DNA of 64,000 nt from Petrosia ficiformis (taxonomy: Eukaryota; Porifera; Demospongiae; Haplosclerida; Petrosiidae): NCBI GenBank assembly GCA_947044365.1, contig OX345637.1:7887701-7951700 (forward strand). Direction: 5' to 3'. A program made the position numbers and the translations under genes. How positions within the stretch are numbered: the first letter of the stretch is position 1; every line of letters starts with the position of its first letter. This document shows, piece after piece, positions 11,013 to 24,054 of this stretch. The notes beneath the pieces were generated by a model. It did no database searches and had not been told where the DNA came from. It saw only the letters and a program-made list of their open reading frames with translations.

Positions 11013-12633
11013 TAAATTAACTAAACACACATTATAATTATTATGATATCTATAATATACTGTTAGTTGAATTATATACACAAACACAATGATTTGTAAT
11101 GCACACCAAAATGACCCTTTTTTTACAAAAAAAAAAAATGATTTGAACTTATTCTGGAACACCTGTGACAGAAACTATTATTAAGAGGAAAATGTGACTT
11201 AATTGGATACTAAAAATTGCACATCTGCTGCCTCTCGCTGGTCCTGGTTATGTTATCATCATGACATCTTCCCACTGGACTTCATGGACTGTGGATCTTG
11301 CATATATAATTTATATAATCGGTTGGCCTGGTTATGTTATCATCATGACATCCTCCCACTGGACTTCATGGACTGTGGATCTTGTATATTATATAATCAG
11401 TTAGCCTGGTTATGTTATCATCATGACATCCTCCCACTGGACTTCTTCATGGACTGTGGATCTATAATAATTATTAAAATATCACACCCTGACAAGATAC
11501 TTTTCATGGGTCATACATGTATAACATCATTTTTGTTCTGCTCATTAATTATAATCTATTTGCTATAGATATATAAATAGTTTGCTGTGCAGTTATCCAT
11601 TTGCTACACCACACTTGATAACATTAACCTAAATTGTAGCTACTCAAAAGTTGGTTATCATATTTACTATAGAATCTGAATTTAAATTATTGGATGTAAT
11701 ATATATATCAATTCAGACATAGGGTCCATAATTACTACTACTGTTACCTTAAAAATCAGTAGATTACTATTACTGCTTAAGTCAGTGTTACTGTTATGGA
11801 TTACTAATAGTTTCTTCGAAATTCTTTCAAAGAAACTTAACACATTATATAATGTTCGAAATTCTTTCAAAGAAACTTAACACATTATATAATGTTCACG
11901 AAAACAAGTGTGTACTTTTCTGTCTGCAAACATTTCTCGGCCTACTTCAATAACAATCACTATTACCTCAACATTGAGATTACTTGACTGTCTATTATTA
12001 TTACTAATAAATACTATTACCTCAGGTACCGTATTATTGCTGATCATGTGACCTGTGGCCAATCAGAGTGCAGATAATGCGTCACATGATTGACCATTAA
12101 ATCACTTATTGCACACTTTGCTCACCTCCACTAACGAAACACTCCAATAACAGTGGTAGTTTACCAGATTGTCAATAAATCACTTAGAACACACTTGACA
12201 GTGCATTGTGTGTTTCAATGTAGCACTTGGGCGGTCAATAAAGGTCTCGTTTACATAACGCACTTGCCTTCGGCTCGTGCATTATGTAAACTCAACCTTT
12301 ATTGACCCACCCTCGTGCTACATTAAAACACGTAATCACTGTAAAGTGTGTTCTAACTATTACTTATCTATTACTATCATCCTACATTGAATGTCTGGCC
12401 ATCATACACGATTTTACATCTCGACCACACCCTCAACAATTCGATAGTCAGTTATGATTATGAAGCAAAATGAATGAAGTAAACAGGAGGGGATGACAGA
12501 TATCAGGAGATACAAAATTAGCCTATTAAATTCATTGTAGCAGGAGGAAACAGTTAATGAAAACTAATTAGCAAAACAGCTTTATGATTAATGTCATTCA
12601 TGTGACTTGACAAGGAACTACACTGGCTGTATA
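11013..12633. other. Convergent intergenic region between USF and GUSB-A
   Basis: No coding exon is supported. It holds a three-unit tandem repeat (about 11232-11462, unit with CATCATGACATC and CCACTGGACTTCATGGACTG), an exact 40-44 bp tandem duplication at 11808-11892 (unit with TTCGAAATTCTTTCAAAG), and a palindromic MITE at about 12225-12335. Both flanking genes end here. Confidence 0.6.
12225..12335. repeat. Palindromic MITE family E
   Basis: AATGTAGCACTTGGG and GTCAATAAAGGT are mirrored by ACCTTTATTGAC and CCCTCGTGCTACATT, with a second inner inverted pair (GTTTACATAACGCACT with GTGCATTATGTAAAC). A related diverged copy is at 38345-38478. Confidence 0.75.
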
Positions 12634-15600
12634 TCACTGGGCAAATATGCTTTCAGGATGATAATCTCTTCCCTTGGCCAGTGAAAGGTACCTCTCCCTC
12701 ACAACATGAGCAGCAAGTTTAGGTTGCCTCTGACGTGTTAGAAGACCTTTACGATTACCATCAGGTCTTTTTGTACCTGACAAAAGAATGGAATGACAGC
12801 ATATAAAGATATTCATTTTAAGGAAATTTATGCTAATTACATGTGTACATGGGAAATTACTGTAAACATCATAATTACTTAGAGTATACTCTTTCCTGAT
12901 TAACAAACACATCAAATAAGACATACATGTAGTGTTGTTGTATAGTCTGTTCACATTCACAATGTCCTCAAAATTATGATGTGATAACTTTATATGTAAT
13001 ATAATGTATAGTTTAATGTCATAAGGTTAATACATGTAACTCAATAATGAAGCAATGGATTTAATTTCCTGACATACACAAAAAAGGACTATTACATGAA
13101 AATGGTGCAGGTAAAAAGATTGTTGGACATTCCAAACTAAAGTTATGAATATTTTTCTGAAGTCATGATGAACGTGAATGACCTTTAGTTAACTTATAAC
13201 TAAAACCTCTTTTACGAAGGTATTGTGACTGTTAGTTAACTAGTCTAACTACATGTAGTCTACTGTAATAACTAAGTAAAATGAAAAATGGGGACTTTTA
13301 GTTAGTAACTAAACGTTTGAGACACCAGGTATACTATAACACTAATACATGTATTATTGTAATACACAACACTAATACATGTACTATTGTAATACACAAC
13401 ACTAATACATGTATTATTGTAATACACAACACTAATACATGTACTATTGTAATACACAACACTAATACATGTACTATTGTAATACACAACACTAATACAT
13501 GTACTATTGTAATACACAACACTAATACATGTACTATTGTAATACACAACACTAATACATGTATTATTGTAATACACAACACTAATACATGTACTATTGT
13601 AATACACAACACTAATACATGTACTATTGTAATACACAACACTAATACATGTATTATTGTAATACACAACACTAATACATGTACTATTGTAATACACAAC
13701 ACTAATACATGTACTATTGTAATACACAACACTAATACATGTACTATTGTAATACACAACACTAATAACCTACGTGTACATATAGTACAAACCTTGTGCT
13801 GTTTCAAAATCAGCAAAGTTCCATATCAGTTCTCCAATAAAAAACTTTTTGCGATAATCATCAAATGCTGACCAATAATTCATTAAAGTCACAGCCTTTG
13901 AAAGTATAAGAAAACAAACAAGTTAACTAGAATTTGCTCACATTCATGATGAGTGTGATGACTTTATAATGTTTATATGTAATATATAGTTATATACCAT
14001 AGCTAACAGCCACATCAAAGTTACCGACAGGTGTTATATACGCGCTATACAACCAACCACAGGTGGATATGAAACCACAGTGCTGATATAAGACCTATAA
14101 TGATATTCATAATAGATTGCATCAGTCTGAGCATGCACAGTCAAGTTGTAAAGTGAAAAGAGTTGGAGACAAATGGAAAAAGAAGCGTAGAGCCGTAGAT
14201 GTCAGGTAACATTGATGTACATGTTAGGTATAGAATATATTATATATAGCATGGCTTCTCAGTGTGTATCAGCAATATCAGCCCTTCACCCCTCGATAGT
14301 AGCCCTCGGCTTCAGCTCGAGCTGCTATCTCGGGGTTCAAGTCGGATATTGCTGATACACTCCTCAAAGCCATATTATATATATTACATAGTGTATAGTT
14401 TAATGTCATATGGTTATTATACTGTAACTCAATAATGAAGCAAAGGGTTGAAAATTAACATACAATAAAAGGTATGATAATTATATGAAAACGGTGCAGG
14501 TAAAAAGATTGTTGGCCCAAAGTTATAAACATTTTTCTAAGGTCATAGTAAACATGAATAAATATAGTACCTGACTTTCTTCAGACCAGGCTGAAGGAGG
14601 ACTTTTGTGGTCACCAGGAAGTGTACCAGCTCCATATTCAGAAACCATTATGGGTCTTTGAAACTTTTCATACCAGAGATCAAGTTTATTTCTCATCTGC
14701 TGATCAATCAGCTCCAAGTGACCAGTATCACTATACCAACCAAAGTACTGGTTAATCATGATAACATCCATATAAACACACTGGAAAGAAAATAGCCATT
14801 ATCATTCCTTAATTAAACAAAATGGAGACCACCATAGTGGGTGGTAACTATAGTCTGTTTACATTCACGATGTCTTCAAAATTAAGATGTGATGACTTTA
14901 TATGTAATATAGTGTATGTCATAAGGTTAATACATGATTATACTGTAACTCAATAATGAAGCAATGGATTGAAATTTGATATACATAAAAAAGAATGGGA
15001 AGGACTATTTTATGAAAATGGTGCAGGTAAAAAGATTGTTGGTCATTCCAAACTAAAGTTATGAACATTTTTCTGAGGTCATGGTGAACATGAATGACCT
15101 TTACAAAACTATCATGTACTTTCACTAATATATCTGATTTATTGTGAGTGTTCGTAAAAATGTGGTTAATAAAACAACAGCTGTTTCTATGAAATGGTTA
15201 AGCTACATCAAGAGACTCGTAATGTGAGTGTATAGCAGTGTGTAGTGTGTAACATCAAGAGACTCGTAATGTGAGTGTATAGCAGTGTGTAGTGTGTAAC
15301 ATCAAGAGACTCGTAATGTGAGTGTATAGCAGTGTGTAGTGTGTAAGCTGTACTTATTGTAATTTATGAAACTTGAAGTTTGTTTGAGATGAGAAGCAAA
15401 TGAAAAGGTTAGTATCTATTATGTATATACTATAACTGAAATGGGAAACGAGATATCAGTAGTTGTATTATATCGGTACTTGTATGATATTAGTACTTGT
15501 ATAATATCAGTACTAAACCACGGAAAGCCATAAGATGAAAGACACCGCCTCGAGTTTATCAGGTGAAGAACACGCACCCCCTATAAACAACAGGAAGTCG

Positions 15601-18600
15601 CGTCTATATTGCTAGATTTGTATAATATCAGTTGTCAGTATTTAGAGAAGATACATTATTATACAGTGTAATGTGCAATTGCTTACTGCTTTGTCTTCAT
15701 CATATTTTTTATCACAGGCAAATGTGACCGGACGAGTTGGATCTAGAGTATGAGTCCAGTTAACCACCTTTCTGTTAAATGGATAGAAACATCATGATAA
15801 CAATCACATTCAAGAGAGTTCTCCACTACATACAGATATCCTATAGACTACATATCAAATCCCATCTGAATGTACCACACATGGACAACATTAGAAACAT
15901 CACGTCTAATCCTATTTTTTAAATAACACTAGGCACTATACAAATTAATATTGTGATCTCAGATTTAATATCGTTGGAAATATTGGCTTTCGGAGAGTAT
16001 ATAGTAACTTTATACAGGATTCCCCAACCATTAATACGTACTTTTGTACTCCATTTTTTTATTTCTTAGAGTGTGAGTTCAATTATAGGTTCATTTTAAG
16101 GAAAAATCAAAATGTACAGAATTATTAGTTTAATAGTGCTAACTAAGCTACTCTATTCCTAAAGTTCTACAACATTTTAAAGTAAAAAGAGTTGATAATC
16201 AAAACAATAACAATAATAGAGTATTGTGTTTCAGGCATGATAAAATCAGTCAGTAATGATTACTGAATGCCAGACATCACACCGTGCTGGAAGCATTCAC
16301 AGGGATACCTTTTTCTTTGTTACATTATACATGTACATGTACATTTTACATGTCCTTGTACATTATACATGTACATGTACATTTTACATGTCCTTGTACA
16401 TTATACATGTACATGTACATGTACAAGTACATTTTACATGTACATGTACTTGATGTTAAGTAGAAAGAAAGAAAGAAAGAACGAAAGACACCTGAGGCAA
16501 TGGAAAATAAAAATGAGAGTTGCCGCAGGTGGGATTCAAACCCATGACACTCTGTACTCCACACAGATGCTCTACCAACTGAGCTACCACGGCAGCCCAG
16601 CTGGCAGGGTCCGAATCCAACATCTCATGCGCTTGTATAAACAGGTTATACATGTACATGTACTTATTATTTTGTAACCCATCACTCATTCTTACTGAAA
16701 ATATGGTCCAGCTTCATCAATATTTGAGGAAGGTTCATTGGCAACTGACCACATCACAACAGAGGGTCTGTTCTTGTCTCTAGCAATGATTTCAGTCATA
16801 ACATCAAGATGATGTTCCAAAACCACATCAGCGAAATTTTCAGGTCTAAAAATAAGGAAAAATCGCAAATGACTCAGAACCATATATATTGGACTAACCA
16901 GTGTTTTGTGATAAACTCATATGGCGCACTATTGGCCCAAAGAGCTTCTTATTCGGCACTGCACAGTTTTTTCTTTGGGCCATACGGTGCAGTTAATTAT
17001 GATTATATTGTCACTAACAACATTAACTCTTAGTTATTTGGCTCAAGATGTATTCCCTATGATGCACACACTAACCATTGTCGAGCCAATTTGACCCATG
17101 CTGCAAAACTTATCAAAAACTGAATCAACTATTGGAAATTGTCTATATTACTGAATCAAATGTATACAACAAATTAATACGAATTGCATGAATAAAATAT
17201 CCTTATAGTAGGATGACTGGATCATGTCCACATGACATTTCACTTTATACCCTTCTTCAGGCGTGGAGCAATTTTCTTTCAAATATAACTACAGATCATG
17301 ATCCAGTCATACTAACTAATAGTAACTATGAGTCTGTTCAAACCTCAACAGATGTGAATCACAAAGGACTGTTGTTGTCGAGAGTTTCACAACTAAGATA
17401 TCCTTGTGATATTTATGCTGACCAGTGATGCACCAGTAACCAGAATTGTATTAGTATCAGTCATTATCCATCATTTAGTATTGGGTCATTCTTATAATGT
17501 ACTGATAATATGAATTCTTATGATTATAATGCTATTTCACACAAACACTTCCAATCATTCACAACAATTTACAAAACATACTTCCAAGCATATGCATTGA
17601 AGTGCTTGCCCCCCTGTCTGCTCAAGACGAAATTAAACTTACGTATGCAATCCCACTGCTGGACTCTCTAGAATTACAGCAATTCCTTCTTGATCACACA
17701 ACTGTAGAATTTCTTCTGCATATGGATAATGGCTGGTCCTGAAAGCAGCAACTCCTAACCATTTGAGAAGATATATATCCTTCATGATCAGAGCAATGTC
17801 AATTCCTTTTCCAATAATCTATAAATAGGAATAATATAAATACACAATTACATAAATATTTCATAGCTACACATAATAATATATCACTACAATGTACAGT
17901 GTTTTTGATAAGCTTATATGGCGCACCATTGGCCCAAAGAGCTTCTTATTTGGCACTGCACACTTCTCTCTTTGGGCCAGTGGCGCAGTTAATTATGATT
18001 ATATTGTCACTAATAGCATTAACTCTTTGTTAATTGGCTCAAGATGTATTCCCAATGGCACACACACTAACCATTTTTGAGCCAATTTGGCCCATGTTTC
18101 AAAACTTATCAAAAACTCTCATGTGTACACTGTACTAAACACATGTACAATAAATACACACTAAAGTCTGTATTCATATTCACGATGACCTCACAATTAT
18201 GATGTGATGACTTTATATGTACTATTTATATGTACTATTGCATTGTATATAATCATAAGGTTAATACATTAACTCAATAATGAAGCAATGGATTAAATTT
18301 GACATACACATAAAAGGGGAGGATAGTTATATGAAAATGTTGCAGGTAAAGGGACTGTTGATCATTCCAAACTAAAGTTATGAACATTTTCTGAGGTCAT
18401 GGTGAATGTGAATGACTGGGTATTAATTTAATAACATCAATGGTGGTAGAGAGAGGTTTGTACTAAGTGGTGAGTCACACGGAAAGGTAAAATACTGAGA
18501 TGTTATTATAAACATCTATCATAGTTACTTACAACAAAAAGTGAGATATTTCAAGAGTAACAAGTGATGACACCAAAATATCTGTCATCAATATTCATTG

Positions 18601-18705
18601 CAGCCTAATCATACATACATGTACATACATACATACATACATACATACATGTACATACATACATGTACATACAAACATACATACATACATAAATACATAC
18701 ATACA

Positions 18706-18739
<34 letters not shown>

Positions 18740-21700
18740 CATACATACATACATACATACTTACATACATACATATATATAATTATATAAATGTAGTATG
18801 TACATTTACATACATGTACATACATACATATATACATGTACATGTACATGCTTACATCCCAATCTTCATGTTTGTCAACTCCATTAAGATAGAAAGGTTT
18901 TCCATTGATCAGGAATTGAGTTTTAGTGACTTTCACTTCTCTTATTCCAATCGATAGACGATAAAAATCAGTAATTCCACTACTCCCATCAGTACAATTG
19001 ACCTACAGATACAATTGTAATGAGAGTTAAGACAAAATCATATTTCACTAAGCATTAGTGTCAATTGCTATAAGAATAGTAATAATAACAAGATACATAC
19101 CATATACATGTAGCTATTTACAGTAAGAGAAAACTGTCCCATTAGCGATGGATTTCATGCATTAAAATTTCGCACCATGATTCATGCACACTATCACAGT
19201 CGTTTGAAGAATGCATAAATGAATTTCCACAAAATGTTATTTACATGTTCTTCAATCGAATGAAATTAATTGAAAATAAATTTCTCGCGAAAAATACCAG
19301 CTATACAGTAGTCAGTTTCAGTATGTGATGAAATTTGGTATCCAGGAAGAGCTACATGTATATACATAATGTTAGTGTTGTTTTAGTTTGACAAAATGTC
19401 TATTTTTTTGTTATAGCTATAGTATGACTCTAGTTTCTCAAACTTTTAGTTTAGTTATAATTAAGGTAATATAGGGCTTACTAAAAGGGTTCTAGTTTTA
19501 GTTAACTAACTAAAAATGCACATTTATTGGCCAATTTTCATTTTAGTTAGTTATAGTTATTACAGTAGACCTGTAATTTAGTTATAGTTTAGTTAACTAA
19601 AAGTCATAATGTCTTACTAAAAAGGGTTTTTAGTTATAGTTAACTAAAAGTCACAATACCTTACTAAAAGGGGTTTTAGTTATAACTAACTAAAAGTCAC
19701 AATGCCTTACTAAAAGGGTTTTTAGTTATAACTAACTAAAAGTCACAATGCCTTACTAAAAAGGGTTTTAGTTATAGTTAACTAAAAGTCACAATACCTT
19801 ACTAAAAAGGGTTTTAGTTATAGTTAACTAAAAGTCACAATACCTTACTAAAAGGGTTTTTAGTTATAACTAACTAAAAGTCACAATACCTTACTAAAAG
19901 GGTTTTTAGTTATAACTAACTAAAAGTCACAATACCTTACTAAAAGGGTTTTTAGTTATAACTAACTAAAAGTCACAATACCTTACTAAAAGGGTTTTTA
20001 GTTATAACTAACTAAAAGTCACAATACCTTACTAAAAGGGTTTTTAGTTATAACTAACTAAAAGTCATAATGCCTTACTAAAGTCATAATGCCTTACTAA
20101 AGTCACCAATGCTTTGCATGCACCCCCTAGGAGAACCTCCTCTCATTTCTATGACAAATAGTTCCTTTACATACATCTAATGGATAGAGATATCCAGGTG
20201 TGTCACTCATTGTCCATGGCCACCATAAAGTTGGTTTTTGAACAATCAGATCTCCGGAGACTTCATTGTTAGTCATACCATCTGATAAAGAGAAAATTGA
20301 ATTAAATACTGAAACCTGTATAATGCATTATAAGAAAGAATATATAGTTGGTAGATGTACAGATATACAGTACTGAATTTTATTAAGTTTACATATTATG
20401 ATAGGAGTTACACTTTAACAAGGTGATACCGTAGGATCACAAATTTATACGACATTTAATTTATGCGAAAGTATCACTCTAAACTATTATGCGTTTATAT
20501 TAATGCGATTTATGTATGAATACCAGTAACAGATTTATACAGTACAACAGGTAGTACAATGACAGTCCAAGTCTTCATCTAAATCAGAAAAAGGATCATC
20601 AATTTCATCTTGAATGGATTGAGGGTCTTGAATAGCTTCAAGCCGTAAAGGCTGTATAAGCTTTTCGCTTTCTGCCATCAGCCCGCTTCATCTGCTCCCT
20701 AACTTCAGTATTGGCTGAAGTAGTAGCACGTTCTCCAATTCCAGTTTGCTCTGGAGTAAGCAAAAATGTCTTGGGCTGAAAATATTGTCTTAAACTCATC
20801 TCTAACACCAAATAACACACGTGCTAAGTACCATAAAAGTGTGATTCTATTTTTGCGAAAAGTAGTAAAATTGCACTTACGCATAAATAAGTTGATCGCA
20901 TAAATTTGTGATCCTACGGTAGTCAACTGTACTTCTAAGTAACTTTGTACTGTAATTATAGTAATGTGTAAATTCCCTTTACATTTGTTTGTGATAGCAT
21001 AGTATTGAGGTGTAATACTGTATAGTGATGATAAATAATGCCAGGTACTGTATGTATATGCATTAAGGTATTTGTTAAGAAAAGTTAGGAGCCTAATTTA
21101 GATAGGGGTTTTGGAACATGTACGCTCATCATAGGATCCATTGAACTGTTCTATACTAACACTAACGTACAATGTAGTCTAGAAGCAGATGTTCCTGGTA
21201 GACTGACTGCACATGAAGCATCAGCCATTGAGTCTCTTGATCCAACTCTGACAGTGTAATGCACTTGAGCATTTCCATTATTTAGTAGAGTTGTTTGCAC
21301 AGCAATATCATCAATGTATGTTTCTGGAGTAGTATACAGTTTCACAGCCCGATTAATACCAGCATAGTTGTAGAAATCAAACTGAATAGTCTGCTCAAAA
21401 TATCCGGGTGGATAACTACATGTAAAATATAAAAAAGTAAAAAATTTTCTAGTAACATAATTTAAATTATGATAATTATACAGGTACATGTATGAGAAAA
21501 AATTATAGACCAAGAAAAACTGAAAAATCAGGAATCCGGAATTCAACCCAGCACCTTGTGATATTTAGTATTATGAAGTCAGACACTCTTACCATCTGAG
21601 CCACCGGCCAGACTCCTTCATGGCAGAGGTTACAAACCATTTTCCATTTTAATTAATTAATAATAACCTCTATAATTATTAGTAATGAAACATCTTGATG

Positions 21701-24018
21701 TTGTAGCAACCAATACCCATAAGCTAGTAGAATCTATTTTAATCTTTAATCTATTTATTATTCTCAAAATCATCCCAGCATAATGCTTAGGCCTATATAC
21801 TCACAAGCTACTTTCCTATTAACACTTTGTCTCTTGAGTTTATTGAAAAGTAAATTTTGTACTCGAGGTGCTGTGGTCTACTGACTCTGTACAAGGCTCC
21901 TATGATTCCAATTCTACACTAACATACTTTATATATACTCTCTTTCTACTCTATAACTGTAATTTAGGTACTTACAGTTTAGCTACTAGCTTACAGTTGC
22001 TGGTTCAATTATACTAGTCTCACTTTGTGGTTCTCTGATTGAGTGGACGCTATTCCCATCACCATTTTTAACACATGGTTACAGCATGCCATGTAATTAT
22101 GTATGTTTTATATATCAAACTGTAGCTCTATTTATGAGCTACAAGAAAATAAAACCAGAATTGCAACAGTGTATACACATTCCAAAATATATGGAGGTAC
22201 GGTATGTGTCCAGAGTGAATACATGCACTCTTACAATTCCATGGATATAACAGTAATATAGTGCATTTTTAATGATTATGTCACATGTCATATTACCATA
22301 TTGTGACAGAACTAAGGTATATATTTTACCTTCTATTACATATCAACTGATGGTAACTCAAACCTCACTTTACTTACTCAGGTGGACCATGATAGACGAT
22401 TTCTCCTGGTGGTATAGTATGAGGTGTCATTGTGTTATTAACTGCAGCAGTGACTCTGTTTGGAACTCCACTTTCGAGGTATTCATGAACATCTACTTCA
22501 AAGGGTAGATGACCACCGACATGTTCCATTACTTGTACTCCATTCACCCACTACATAAATTAAATCTAAAATCATAAGGAATGAATATATGTACATCATA
22601 TAACACAGTGGGAGTGTTTCCCCCAGGATAAATATAAGGGTGGAGGAGGAGTGCATCAGTGGTACATGATGTTTGGTCAACAATGTTCAATCAGTATTAT
22701 AAAACAGTGTATTTCAGCATAAAGGTGGTGGAGCACATAGCATCACCCTTACTCCAATGGTGTGGAAACATCCAGTTGTGTAGGGCATTGCAAAATAAAT
22801 TTAGTGAATGTCTCATAAATTTTAAACTGAATAGTACAAGTACATGTACATGTACAAGTACTTGTACATGTACATGGATAGTGTGATGTCAAAATGTCTA
22901 TATAGCAGTTGACTCACTATTTCATACCCCTGTATACATGCATGCCAATATAACACAACCATTTTAGTAACATCACAGACTGTTGACAAAACATTCACCC
23001 CTGGATTCTTTTGGCCAAAATGTATGATTGCCATAGCAACCATTATTATAATTAATCATCACTCAATCACTCACCACTATTGTGTGATAATGTGCACTTT
23101 CAAATCTCAACACAACACGAGTCTTTCCATCTAACCAGGTGGATGGGACCCAAAAATTTCTTTCATACCACGCCCATCCAACAAAATCTCTTATTGATGA
23201 ATTTGAAGTGATGTCATTAAAACTAGCAGGTACTGGCATCTTGATGACTTGTCCAGACTATTGTGAGAAATATTGCAACTTTAAACGATAGTAAAATTAC
23301 ATAACTATACATACATGTAATTATAATGAAGAAAACAATAGTTGAACAACAAGAAATACACACTAAATTGGAAAGCATTTGTAAATCCAAACAGCCGTTT
23401 AGAAATCATTAGGTCTACATATTAAACATGTGCAATGAATTTTTTCGTACAATTTAAATTTCGTAAATTTTGGAGTAGACGAAAATTAAACCAAGCTAAT
23501 ACTTCCCAATCTATGGTACATATACATGTAATTGTTACTAACAATCAAAATTTTAATCAGTAGAACTATAATTATATACATGTATGACAAGCAGGTGATG
23601 ATGTCCTACAAGATTTTCTTTTCCAAGATTATGACGTACTGTAAGTCTATATGGGGGTGGGGTCAGGGGACGAGACTACACCTGACTATATCAGTTATCA
23701 AAAATTCCTCAATTACAATGTATGTTTACATGGTAGCATGCACTCATTAATTATATATTAAACCTATATATACATGTATATATGTAATATATATAGTATG
23801 CTAACAGGTCTCATATACAAAATGTAGGACCTGAGTTTTGTGTCCGAGGATGTGATATAGCCCAAGCCTGCGAGGGCTATATCACATCCGAGGACACAAA
23901 ATGAGGGTCGTATATACAATATTTTGTATGATGGTGACATCTCCTGCATAGTGTGCACATGGAAGGTCTATATACAATATATAGAACTCACTACATCAAA
24001 GGGATGATGTCACCATCA

Positions 24019-24054
<36 letters not shown>

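Noticed and set aside
13332..13767. Regularly spaced repeats that could suggest a CRISPR array
   Set aside because: Units abut without unique spacers and the DNA is animal; it is a minisatellite.
13302..13871. Three long open frames (150-184 codons) on both strands
   Set aside because: They arise from a 30 bp minisatellite whose unit length is a multiple of three; the translations are pure unit repeats.
16455..16605. Functional tRNA gene on the minus strand
   Set aside because: The tRNA-like head continues into a body and CTTT tail shared with another copy, so it is a SINE.
18595..18957. Open frames on both strands rich in Tyr, Ile, His, Thr, Met, Val
   Set aside because: Products of an ACAT microsatellite; only the overlapping GUSB-A exon at 18856-19002 is real.
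22822..23043. Minus-strand frame repeated at 27113-27245, looking like a conserved peptide
   Set aside because: It is in homologous introns of the two GUSB copies; similarity reflects the duplication, and splicing removes it.
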